In this document: in pieces, positions 52,267-60,453 of the stretch
Numbering within the stretch: the first letter of the stretch is position 1
Layout: each line of letters starts with the position of its first letter
Origin: an uncultured Pseudomonadota bacterium
GTDB taxonomy: Bacteria; Pseudomonadota; Alphaproteobacteria; Rs-D84
NCBI GenBank assembly: GCA_900320405.1
Contig: OOHM01000003.1
Location: 1 to 64,000 of the forward strand
Direction: 5' to 3'
Length of the DNA: 64,000 bases
Program-made: the position numbers and the translations under genes
Notes under the pieces: model-generated
The model's database searches: none
Told to the model about the DNA's origin: nothing
What the model saw: the letters and a program-made list of their open reading frames with translations, nothing else

Positions 52267-54186
52267 TTATCGGCTCGTTGATGCATCCGTCGCGGTTGAC
52301 CACGGTTCATCATTCATAACCAACCAATACAGTTCTTGATTTTCGGTATCGGGGTTGCGGATTATTGGACGCACGACATAAATATCGACATCACAGGCGT
52401 GGCGACCGGAATCGTTTTGAACCTCGGTCAGGTCTTGATAAAACTTCTGTGCAAAATCCATCGCCTGAAGGTACGCAGTGTCGTCGTCACGCGCACTGGT
52501 TGAATTACCCGCCCACATCAGCCACATACCATAATTGACAACATTGTCTTGGCCTTCGATTGAATCGGCCGAGAGTAATAACAGCGGTTCCATTTTAATT
52601 CCGTTTGAAAATTCGTCTGTTTCGGTATCCGCCCAGTCATAGAATCCGCCAACAATTCCCAATACAAAATTCAGTGCCGCCAAATCTTCGCCAACGCGTG
52701 CCACACGACCAATATTTCGCATGGTGGAATGGAACAGCCAATCGCGGGCGTGCCCGGATGTTGATGCCTGGCGCGCAACCCGAGCGGCGCGATCCAAAGT
52801 TTTGGTGCCGGTGTTTGCGGCCCTGATGCTTTGACCGATATTTTTTGCACCCCGATACGTGCGGGTAATAACATTTCCGGTCTGCGGGACATTTCGAAAC
52901 GCCTTTAATTCTTTGGAATATTTTATCATATCTTTTAATGCGTCATACTCTTTGACATATTCGGCGACATTTTTATCGGCCCGTGCCATTTCCGCCATTG
53001 TTTTTTCAATTTCACCAATATTTTTACGATTTTGCGCGATGAATTTTTCTATTTTTTCAATATCTTCGACTTTGTCAATTCCTTGACCGGCTTTGCCAAG
53101 TTTCCACATATTTTGAGATTTTAATCTTTTTGCATTTTCTAATTGTTGGGCAATTCTTTCATACTTTTTTGAATTTTTTGGAATTTTTGCCAACGTCTGT
53201 TCAAGTTTTTCAATGTTGCGAATAGATTTTGCAAAATCATTCATATTGTCGATTTCTTTGGTGTATTTTGCAACTTGTAAAGAATGGCGCAGGTATTTTT
53301 GAACCGATTCAATTTTAACCAGTGCCTTTAATGAACTGCGTAGCCTGGATGCGGTGCGTGTGGCGCGGGCGCCCTTGGCGGCACCGGATGCGGCGGCATA
53401 GCCACCATATGATACTATGGACAGTGCGATGTCAACTACGACCTCGGCCACGGAAATCCATTTCAGGTTTCTGTCACCCGCAATGTAATAATTATTGTCA
53501 TCGTCATCCAAATTTGCGGTGTGGTCGTGAATAACATTATGAACCATAGAATTATTTATTTTGGCACCTATTCCGGTTTTTGTAGAACACCAACCGTCCG
53601 CATTATGCGGGTACAAATTGCCGATGTTTTCTTTAACCCATTTCATTGAAACAGTGTTGTTTTTGTCGCGTCCGACAAATTCGCGCAATGCACCGGATTG
53701 TGTGACCATAATTCCATACCACGCCGGGTCGGTGTTCACCCATGTTGCAGTTGGGTCGGTTGCACTGATTGCCGGATTTGGGTCGTTTGTTGGTAATTCG
53801 CGTTTGGTGGCCAGTGCGAATCTTTGGTCCAAAACTTTGACTTGGGTTTCATAGTTTATATCAATTGTTCGACCGCCCGGAAAAGTATATCTTATTGGCA
53901 TAAAAACCGTATCCAATTCGTCGGCATCTGCAATTTCCGGACAGGATAGAACGGCACCCAGGGCCTCGGGCGATTGCAGGATATCATAAACCCATTCGCG
54001 AATAACATCGCGATCATCGTCTTCGGAAACCATATACGCGTTTTCGCGCAGTGCATTATTAAATTCGGCGGTGGCACATTCTGAATTAACGCGTCCCGTA
54101 ATATTTAACAATTCCGCCGTTGTGTTTATATCCCCCGCCGCAAACGCAGTAAGGGGAAAGAGAAGGAAAAATAATAATTTAATCAT
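52267..54186 (-). CDS. Exported protein with hydrophobic and coiled-coil regions
   Basis: The product has 639 residues. Signal MIKLLFFLLFPLTAFA is followed by a folded N-terminal region (about 20-240). A hydrophobic/Ala-rich stretch follows (AEVVVDIALSIVSYGGYAAA, about 245-270), then a long charged coiled coil (about 285-420). A second hydrophobic stretch (LAALNFVLGIVGGFYDW, about 500-518) and a C-terminal domain with VNYGMWLMWAGNSTSARDDD end the protein. Overall it recalls secreted effectors with paired hydrophobic helices, but no toxin motif is identifiable. It starts six bases after the gene at 54193-55905. Confidence 0.8.
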   Translation of the reverse strand: MIKLLFFLLFPLTAFAAGDINTTAELLNITGRVNSECATAEFNNALRENAYMVSEDDDRDVIREWVYDILQSPEALGAVLSCPEIADADELDTVFMPIRYTFPGGRTIDINYETQVKVLDQRFALATKRELPTNDPNPAISATDPTATWVNTDPAWYGIMVTQSGALREFVGRDKNNTVSMKWVKENIGNLYPHNADGWCSTKTGIGAKINNSMVHNVIHDHTANLDDDDNNYYIAGDRNLKWISVAEVVVDIALSIVSYGGYAAASGAAKGARATRTASRLRSSLKALVKIESVQKYLRHSLQVAKYTKEIDNMNDFAKSIRNIEKLEQTLAKIPKNSKKYERIAQQLENAKRLKSQNMWKLGKAGQGIDKVEDIEKIEKFIAQNRKNIGEIEKTMAEMARADKNVAEYVKEYDALKDMIKYSKELKAFRNVPQTGNVITRTYRGAKNIGQSIRAANTGTKTLDRAARVARQASTSGHARDWLFHSTMRNIGRVARVGEDLAALNFVLGIVGGFYDWADTETDEFSNGIKMEPLLLLSADSIEGQDNVVNYGMWLMWAGNSTSARDDDTAYLQAMDFAQKFYQDLTEVQNDSGRHACDVDIYVVRPIIRNPDTENQELYWLVMNDEPWSTATDASTSR

Positions 54187-54192
54187 TTTTTT

Positions 54193-55905
54193 CTAATAAA
54201 TTTCTATTGTGCCAGGCTTACAACTTGTTTCATCTGTAGAATCCCCACCAATACAAATTGCTTTATAAGGTTTTAAGTCGGTATATCCTGTGTGTCCGGC
54301 ATTCGGCAATTTATCTATGAACAACCACCAATCGCGCGAGTGCGAAGAATCGCATTCGTTTGATATATTTGATATATCGTTTTGGATTTCACTGATGAAT
54401 GTTTCTACATCACCTTTACTTAATTCTAATCTTGCCGGAAATCCGCTTGCCCGGTCGCTTGCGACAAGTTCGCCAAAATTAGAATAACCGTAAAATACAT
54501 CAGGGTTAATTTTTTCTTTGAATAATTTTGTTATTATTCCCGTGTTTGGATAAGAGTATGCACCAATACAGTTAGATATCCCCCTTTGATTTGTTCGACA
54601 GTATTTAGACCAGTTGCTAAGAGCGGATTTACCATCTTTGTGTATAACTCTTACGGCCGCCGTATTTTTGGCAAGGCAATACCACACGATAAACCGGTCT
54701 TCGCCATCATCACAGTATTTGGAAATGTCTTTTCCGTTATCGCATACGCATTTGCCGGATTCTTCATGGGTGTTTGGAACCACAGTGCATGCGCAATTCG
54801 CGTCCATATACGCTGGGTCGGTACAGGTATTTGTGGTTGGGTTTGGGTTGGGTCCAATTTCGCCACCGTTGTTATTGTCACCATTGTTATTGCCGCCGCC
54901 AGGGGTGCCGGGACGTACGCATTTGTTGTTTTGTTCTTCGTATCCGGCATTACACGTGCATTTCGCATAAAATGTTTTATCGTCGCGGTCGTTTGGTGAA
55001 ATTGTAAACGAAGTTTTGCAATCGGTTAACGCCGCATCGGTGCACCACGCCGTACATGTTCCATTTTGACGCGTGGGTGTGCACGAAACGGTTGCGCCAC
55101 GTCCCGTCAAGTATGTTGCCGGGCATCCCTTGGCCCCGGCACCGATATAATTTATCGTATGTGTCAATACCGATTTCATACGTTCATAGTATTCGTCTTC
55201 GGTTTCAAATTTTGGTGTTTTATATGCATTCAAATTCTTGTATGGTTCATATCCCGCGGTTGTGTTTGCCAACCGATCGGTAAATGACAAATCGTTAACG
55301 GTTTTTGGAAAATTCGCCGGGGTAATTGTTGCGGCCGCGGTTGTCACGCGTTGCATCCGTTCTAATTCCGCCGTGCGTTCATCCGTCGCGATTTCATAAT
55401 CGGTTTTTGTTTGTTTGAACGGGTTTTCAATTTGTATCGTGTTTTGTTTTTGTTGTACCGGAATCACGATGTTATTCGTGGACACATTGCCGTATGTTTT
55501 TTTATAATTTTCAAACACAGAATCAATGTATCCGCCGCACGATGTCGCAAAATTATGTCCCGGTAATTGTGACAATTGCACCATAACAATCGGGCGCACA
55601 TCCGCGATGCGCAGATTTGAACAATTACCGCGATTCGCACAATATTCGGAAACCAAGTTTTGAACGATTCGGTTGCAATCGCCACTGGTCAAATCTGGTC
55701 CGGTGACATAAATTGGTGTTGGAAATCGTTGGTTGTACGGACTGTTCGGTGTCCAAAATGGATTTGATGAATATTTGTTTACCGATTGAATTTCGCCATA
55801 TTTTGACATAACCATCGGGGCGTTTTGCGCGGCATGGGCGTTGCAACCAACGACACCGCACAGCGCCACGATAGATGTGGCAAAAATGTGATTATATTTA
55901 ATCAA
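54193..55905 (-). CDS. Exported protein sharing a module with the muramidase
   Basis: The product has 570 residues. Signal MIKYNHIFATSIVALCGVVG and then CNAHAAQ could be cut by signal peptidase I or II. The N-terminal domain (NPFWTPNSPYNQRFPTPIYV, then CNRIVQNLVSEYC) is followed near residues 195-250 by TPANFPKTVNDLSFTDRLA and YEPYKNLNAY. That is the module also found in the muramidase. A Cys-rich EGF-like part (CTCNAGYEEQNNKC) and an Asn/Gly linker follow, then a C-terminal domain with FIVWYCLAKNTAAV. It sits 25 bases after the prepilin peptidase gene. The function is unknown. Confidence 0.82.
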   Translation of the reverse strand: MIKYNHIFATSIVALCGVVGCNAHAAQNAPMVMSKYGEIQSVNKYSSNPFWTPNSPYNQRFPTPIYVTGPDLTSGDCNRIVQNLVSEYCANRGNCSNLRIADVRPIVMVQLSQLPGHNFATSCGGYIDSVFENYKKTYGNVSTNNIVIPVQQKQNTIQIENPFKQTKTDYEIATDERTAELERMQRVTTAAATITPANFPKTVNDLSFTDRLANTTAGYEPYKNLNAYKTPKFETEDEYYERMKSVLTHTINYIGAGAKGCPATYLTGRGATVSCTPTRQNGTCTAWCTDAALTDCKTSFTISPNDRDDKTFYAKCTCNAGYEEQNNKCVRPGTPGGGNNNGDNNNGGEIGPNPNPTTNTCTDPAYMDANCACTVVPNTHEESGKCVCDNGKDISKYCDDGEDRFIVWYCLAKNTAAVRVIHKDGKSALSNWSKYCRTNQRGISNCIGAYSYPNTGIITKLFKEKINPDVFYGYSNFGELVASDRASGFPARLELSKGDVETFISEIQNDISNISNECDSSHSRDWWLFIDKLPNAGHTGYTDLKPYKAICIGGDSTDETSCKPGTIEIY

Positions 55906-55930
55906 TCCCCCTATCCTTTTATATCGTCCA

Positions 55931-56410
55931 TTATAACAAAAATGCGGTTATAATCAAAGATAAAATTCCACCGATTATGAAAAAAGGTGCAAATGGAATA
56001 AATTTTTGCTTCTTGCGATAGCCCCAAGCCGCACCGAATATGCATGCAAACACCAATGCAATGGCCAATCCCTGCGGTCCACACCACAATCCCCCGACGC
56101 CAATCAATTTTATATCACCCATACCAATTGGGGTGTCGCCCCCGGGATTTCGTTTGGTGATTATGCGATCGAATATCAAACCGATTATTGCCGCCATAAT
56201 GTATCCAAATGTCATACCCAAAATGCCCGCGCCTATATCATGTGGCCATGGGAAAAATGTCGTTAAAATTGCCCCGATTATCATCAATGGGAAAAGATAC
56301 GCATCCGGTATAATACGTCGTCGCATATCGGCCGCGCCAATTTTGAATGCCAAATAAATGGCCAGTGTAATCAGCAATATGAATGTTGCATAAAATATGT
56401 ATGAAAACAT
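55931..56410 (-). CDS. Prepilin peptidase (A24 family), CpaA/TadV-like
   Basis: The product has 159 residues with about five or six membrane helices. The two catalytic Asp sites are present: one in DMRRRIIPDAYLFP, the other in GMGDIKLIGVGGLW. The protein lacks the N-terminal methyltransferase domain of PilD, as in CpaA/TadV. Such enzymes cleave leader peptides of type IV pilins and type II pseudopilins in the inner membrane. No pilin gene is visible nearby. It heads a probable operon with three exported proteins. GGGGGAAATA precedes the ATG at 56410. Confidence 0.88.
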   Translation of the reverse strand: MFSYIFYATFILLITLAIYLAFKIGAADMRRRIIPDAYLFPLMIIGAILTTFFPWPHDIGAGILGMTFGYIMAAIIGLIFDRIITKRNPGGDTPIGMGDIKLIGVGGLWCGPQGLAIALVFACIFGAAWGYRKKQKFIPFAPFFIIGGILSLIITAFLL

Positions 56411-56486
56411 TATTTCCCCCTTGCGTTTCGAATCGGTTTTATGATACACTTATCATATCATATAAAGCGAGTAAGGTTTATAGAAA

Positions 56487-57071
56487 ATGAGCAAATCTTG
56501 GGACAGTAATATTTTGAAGAAATTAAAGGCCCTTGTGGGCAAGGGTTTATCAACCGCGGAAATCGGCAAAAGATTGGGGATTTCCAAGAATGCGGTTGTT
56601 GGTAAATTACATCGTATGGGGTGGAATTCGGGTGCGAACGAATCGGTCGACACCAAATCCAAGAAAGAAGCGGTGAAAAAAACGTCGACCAAAGCGGCGC
56701 CTAAAAAGGCCACGGCGGCAAAACCTGTTAAACCGGCCCGTGTCACCAAAGACACAAAAGATGTTAAATCGGTATCAAAATCTGGGGGCAAGGTTTCGGC
56801 GGCAAAAAAGGCATTAAAGGTTGCCGCAGAAGACAAACCACAAAAAACGGTTGGACGCCCCATTGCGACACGCGGCGCAAATGTGCATCAACGCATTGTG
56901 CAACACGCATTGGAAATGGCGAATCTTAAACCGAATCAGTGTCGGTGGCCGATTGGTGATCCGGATTCCGAAGATTTTCATTTTTGTGGAAAAACCGTGT
57001 TTGTTGGTAAACCGTATTGCTATGAACACTGTAAACAGGCGTATCAATTTACACCGCCAAAGAAAAAGTAA
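56487..57071 (+). CDS. gcrA: GcrA cell-cycle regulator
   Basis: The product has 194 residues. The N-terminal helix-turn-helix (LKALVGKGLSTAEIGKRLGI, SKNAVVGKLHRMGW) and the C-terminal domain (MANLKPNQCRWPIGDPDSED, FHFCGKTVFVGKPYCYEHC) are diagnostic. GcrA binds sigma70-RNA polymerase and activates promoters with methylated GANTC sites in Alphaproteobacteria. The linker between domains is a long Lys/Ala/Thr-rich low-complexity stretch, similar in character to the S9 tail. The CcrM methylase is not in the window. Confidence 0.97.
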   Translation: MSKSWDSNILKKLKALVGKGLSTAEIGKRLGISKNAVVGKLHRMGWNSGANESVDTKSKKEAVKKTSTKAAPKKATAAKPVKPARVTKDTKDVKSVSKSGGKVSAAKKALKVAAEDKPQKTVGRPIATRGANVHQRIVQHALEMANLKPNQCRWPIGDPDSEDFHFCGKTVFVGKPYCYEHCKQAYQFTPPKKK

Positions 57072-57092
57072 TGTTGTGGGGGCCATAAAATA

Positions 57093-59147
57093 ATGCCGAG
57101 AGAGAAGAAATCTTTTCAACAATTGCATCCTGTGGATTATGATATTGCGGGGAATGCGTTTCGCGCGTGGAAAAACGATGCGGACGAATTGGTGTTCGTC
57201 TTGGACGAAACGATTGATGATTTTAAGCCGAATGTTTTGTTGGTGTTAAATGCGCAAGATGACCGCAAATGGGACGATATATTGGTCAATGATTATGGAA
57301 TAAATTTGGAAGATGTGCGCCCCAAGGTCGATAATAAATACCAAAAATTGGACATTGAATATACGGGTCTGGATGTTTATGCCCAGTTGGTTTATGATTA
57401 TGAACACGGCGCGGATTTGGGTGCAATAATTGCCGATTTAATCGATTTTCGTGATACGGCGGCGCGCAGGTCGGCAATGGCGCGGCTTGCCACCGCGAAC
57501 GAGGTTATTGCCGCGGCCGAAGATACAATTATGCGCGCAGAACGTGCCAAGGTCGGTCTGCGCGACCGTCGTCGTAATTTGCGTGACCGTTTGGCAAAAC
57601 AAAAAGAATATATTGGACGGGAACCAACCAAACAGTCTGCGTCAAAAATTCTTAAAACCGAATCGCAGATTGATACGGTGGGCGAAAAATTGGCGCGTGC
57701 AGATAAACGCATAGAAAATGCGAAACATCGTATCGCAATTGCAACCGAAGACGCAAACGCGGCGCGTGATTTACTGTCACGGCGGCGTACGGTTGATGTT
57801 GTTGTCGCAGACGAAGTGCACGAACAAATTTTGGTGCCGGCCAAAAATAAATCATCTTCCGCAAAAATCAAGGTGGATGAACAGATTAAAACAGAAGATA
57901 AAAACGAAGCACCGTATTTCCCGGTGCCGGATTACGAGTATAAATCACAACCCAGGGATGAAAAAATGTCTGATTCAGAAGAAGTAAAACCGTTGTTGGA
58001 CCAAGACCCCGAAATATTGGACGAAGAAATCGCGTTCAAACCGGTGGAATTTGATGATATAAAACCGCGGGTTGATGAAAATGCGCCCGTAGAAAAAAAA
58101 TACACGGAACCCGATGTGGAACCGAGCGACAAGTCTGATACGGTTGCGCGTCCTTTGGCGTTTTCTGATGCGGACGATTCGGAACGCCAAGATACATACG
58201 AAGAAGATATTGAAGAAAAACAAGAAGCGCCTGTCATAGATACGATAAAGACGGTGGAACGTCCGGATGCGTTGGATACAGATACCACGGGGCGTACGAC
58301 AAACACGCAATATGATAATGCGGCACCGATTCGTCCCGCGGCACCGGTGGCGCCTGTGGCAAATAATTATACGCGCCCTATTTCGCCGATTTCTGGGAAC
58401 GGTCCGGTACGCCCGGTTGGTGAAGAACGCAATCGTACAAGTGTCGCGTATTATCTGTTGTTAATATTATTAATTGTATTGTCGGTATTCACATTGTGGC
58501 TGTACCAGAAAAAGAATGGTGGCACGGTTCCATTTTTGAATGCTTCGACGGATGGAACAATTGAAGAAGCGGATGAAAACGCGACAAATGATACAATGGT
58601 CGGATTTGATGAACCAGTTGTAGAAAAAGTCACATTGCCGGAACCAGAGCCAGTTATTGAACCAGAACCTGTTGTGGTTGAACCAGAACCCGAACCTGTT
58701 GTTATCAACGAGCCAATTAAAATAGAATATCCAAACGCCGATGTTTTGCGCGGTGCGACACCGGACACGCCGGTTGTGGAATCTGAAGAAGATGTTTTGG
58801 CGCGTAAAGATGCATATGATGTTGCGCGCGAAGATAGACCTATTTATGTTCCCGAACCGCGCGTTACGAATGTTGTTGCGCCGGATGTGATATTTGATGA
58901 CGATATTATTTCTGTGCCCGTCGCACCGGCGGATTATGTTGATGAAGATATGTATTACCAAGATACAGATACATATTATCAAGACCAGGCTTCGTATTAT
59001 GATGCAAATTCTGCGTATCAGGAATATGTTGATGAAACGGGTGGTTATGTTGCAGAAGAACAACCCCGAGAGCCGCAAACGACGCGCCATTTAAGTATTC
59101 ACGATGGTGGGCAATACAGTATCGGTTATACCGAAACAACATATTAA
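57093..59147 (+). CDS. Membrane protein with coiled coil and TonB-like Pro/Glu region
   Basis: The product has 684 residues. The cytoplasmic N-terminus (SFQQLHPVDYDIAGNAFRAW) is followed by a coiled coil (about 125-235) and a long acidic stretch. One membrane helix (SVAYYLLLILLIVLSVFTLW) lies near 449-470. A periplasmic part opens with Glu-Pro repeats (LPEPEPVIEPEPVVVEPEPE), as in TonB or FtsN-like proteins, and ends Tyr/Asp-rich. No C-terminal TonB or SPOR fold is recognisable. It starts 21 bases after gcrA, so the pair is probably cotranscribed. The function is unknown; envelope bridging is plausible. Confidence 0.8.
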   Translation: MPREKKSFQQLHPVDYDIAGNAFRAWKNDADELVFVLDETIDDFKPNVLLVLNAQDDRKWDDILVNDYGINLEDVRPKVDNKYQKLDIEYTGLDVYAQLVYDYEHGADLGAIIADLIDFRDTAARRSAMARLATANEVIAAAEDTIMRAERAKVGLRDRRRNLRDRLAKQKEYIGREPTKQSASKILKTESQIDTVGEKLARADKRIENAKHRIAIATEDANAARDLLSRRRTVDVVVADEVHEQILVPAKNKSSSAKIKVDEQIKTEDKNEAPYFPVPDYEYKSQPRDEKMSDSEEVKPLLDQDPEILDEEIAFKPVEFDDIKPRVDENAPVEKKYTEPDVEPSDKSDTVARPLAFSDADDSERQDTYEEDIEEKQEAPVIDTIKTVERPDALDTDTTGRTTNTQYDNAAPIRPAAPVAPVANNYTRPISPISGNGPVRPVGEERNRTSVAYYLLLILLIVLSVFTLWLYQKKNGGTVPFLNASTDGTIEEADENATNDTMVGFDEPVVEKVTLPEPEPVIEPEPVVVEPEPEPVVINEPIKIEYPNADVLRGATPDTPVVESEEDVLARKDAYDVAREDRPIYVPEPRVTNVVAPDVIFDDDIISVPVAPADYVDEDMYYQDTDTYYQDQASYYDANSAYQEYVDETGGYVAEEQPREPQTTRHLSIHDGGQYSIGYTETTY

Positions 59148-59151
59148 AGTA

Positions 59152-59187
59152 AAAAAATATCACACATTTTTGTGTGATATTTTTTTT
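59152..59187. terminator. Bidirectional terminator
   Basis: The AAAAATATCACACA/TGTGTGATATTTTT stem is perfect and is flanked by A and T runs. It lies between convergent genes. Confidence 0.9.
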
Positions 59188-59563
59188 ATTCTTTTTCGAT
59201 AACGACCATTGCGGCAGAAAAGTTTTCTTGATCGGTAATCGACAGATGGACGCGTGCGGTCATTCCCGCCAAATCTTTCAGTGCGGCCCGTGCACCGCCA
59301 GCAATCATAATTTCGGGACGACCCGCATCATCGTGAACAACCGATATGTCAGAAAATGCAATGTCATCGCCGAATCCGGTGCCCAGTGCCTTTAAACACG
59401 CCTCGCGCGCGGCCCAAAAATTTGCCAAATGCTTTTCAGAATTTGCGTTATCGGCCTCGGCATACTCTAGTTCTTTTTTTGTAAAGATGCGTTGCTTTTT
59501 AAAGGCGGACCAATCCAAAAAACGTCCCGATTCGACCAAATCTATCCCGATACCAACAATCAT
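59186..59563 (-). CDS. acpS: Holo-[acyl-carrier-protein] synthase
   Basis: The 125-residue enzyme transfers phosphopantetheine from CoA to ACP, activating it for fatty acid and lipid A synthesis. It shows the Mg-binding start IVGIGIDLVESGRF, FTKKELEYAE, the signature FWAAREACLKALG with GFGDDIAF, and HLSITDQENFSAAMVVIEKE. Length and motifs match the AcpS type. AAAAGGGAGGAATC precedes the ATG. Confidence 0.96.
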   Translation of the reverse strand: MIVGIGIDLVESGRFLDWSAFKKQRIFTKKELEYAEADNANSEKHLANFWAAREACLKALGTGFGDDIAFSDISVVHDDAGRPEIMIAGGARAALKDLAGMTARVHLSITDQENFSAAMVVIEKE

Positions 59564-59685
59564 ACGATTCCTCCCTTTTGGATATTTGAACTGATACGGG
59601 AATATAGAAACTTTTTTCCGATTCGTGCAAGTATAAAATTACATAAAATATATTTTTATTACGATAGTAAAAAAACTCTTGCGTT

Positions 59686-59716
59686 TTATAATCATTATAT
59701 ATTATAATAATTATTG
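59686..59716 (+). promoter_or_regulatory. A/T-rich dyad region before the His-rich gene
   Basis: TATAATCATTATATATTATA and ATAATTATT contain overlapping imperfect palindromes that include a TATAAT box. The composition recalls Fur/Zur-type operators, but no exact consensus is met. Confidence 0.35.
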
Positions 59717-59733
59717 AATCAAAGGAGTCATAT

Positions 59734-60039
59734 ATGAAATCACATAATCTTTTCATTGCGGCCGGTGTGGTCGCCGCGGCGTTAACGATGGGTGCGGGTG
59801 CAAATGCGGCGCCATTACATGGCGGTTCGAATTATGCGCATGTTTATCAGACGCAACATGTTCAGCCTGGCCCGCGTCCGGCGGCGCATCATGGCGGACA
59901 CCATCATAATGGCCATCATTCGGGCGGGCACACGGTTGTTGTGACACATCAACCGCATCATCATCACCATCATCATCACAGTAATACCGCTGGAAATATC
60001 ATTTTGGCCACGGCATTATTGGTGTCTGCATTTATGTAA
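59734..60039 (+). CDS. Small exported His-rich protein
   Basis: The product has 101 residues. Signal MKSHNLFIAAGVVAAALTMG, ending ANA, is followed by a mature part with about 25 His residues (HHGGHHHNGHH, HQPHHHHHHHH) and a short hydrophobic end (NIILATALLVSAFM). The His runs would bind Zn, Ni or Cu, so storage, buffering or delivery of a metal in the periplasm is likely. AAAGGAG precedes the ATG. The upstream sequence 59686-59716 is nearly pure A/T with imperfect dyads, a possible metal-repressor site. A terminator follows. Confidence 0.8.
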   Translation: MKSHNLFIAAGVVAAALTMGAGANAAPLHGGSNYAHVYQTQHVQPGPRPAAHHGGHHHNGHHSGGHTVVVTHQPHHHHHHHHSNTAGNIILATALLVSAFM

Positions 60040-60056
60040 TTGCAAACTATTTGAAA

Positions 60057-60080
60057 AAAACCGCCATTGGCGGTTTTTTT
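60057..60080 (+). terminator. Terminator of the His-rich gene
   Basis: The ACCGCCATTGGCGGT stem-loop is followed by six or more T residues. Confidence 0.85.
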
Positions 60081-60135
60081 GATGTAAAAAATATTTGTGT
60101 TTTTCATAATGTTGGTTTAGTATATTTCGTGTTGT

Positions 60136-60212
60136 CGGGGCGTAGCTCAGCCTGGTAGAGTACTTGCATGGGGTGCAAGGGGTCGCAGGTTCGATTCCTG
60201 TCGCCCCGACCA
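60136..60212 (+). tRNA. tRNA-Pro (GGG)
   Basis: A 77-base cloverleaf: acceptor CGGGGCG/CGCCCCG, anticodon stem CTTGC/GCAAG with loop ATGGGGT, T-loop GGTTCGATTCC, encoded CCA. Confidence 0.97.
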
Positions 60213-60363
60213 TAGAATAAGAATGTCGCCATCGGCGGCATTATTATTTTATCGTGGGTATAACGGATTGAACATCGTATTGTGAAACAATGCAAGGTTC
60301 GGAACAAGCACGCGCAACGCGTGCGCAGTGAAAGGGGCCCGCGAACACAGTGAGTGGGAATTA

Positions 60364-60450
60364 CATTCCTGTCGCCCCGACCATACTTCGCCAAGGCTTC
60401 GTGTGGCGATCCATAAAATTCAAACCGACCTAATGGTCGGTTTTGTTTTG
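60364..60450 (+). repeat. Partial copy of the tRNA-Pro (GGG) 3' end plus trailer and terminator
   Basis: ATTCCTGTCGCCCCGACCAT (60366-60385) repeats the tRNA 3' end at 60194-60213. After it come the hairpin trailer CTTCGCCAAGGCTTCGTG (also after tRNA-Leu TAA) and a terminator CCGACC/GGTCGG almost identical to that of tRNA-Pro (TGG). The 150 bases between tRNA and copy hold no gene. Confidence 0.78.
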
Positions 60451-60453
60451 TAA

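Noticed and set aside
55931-56410. Full type IV pilus or Tad locus
   Set aside because: Apart from the peptidase no pilin, ATPase, secretin or platform protein is present in the window.
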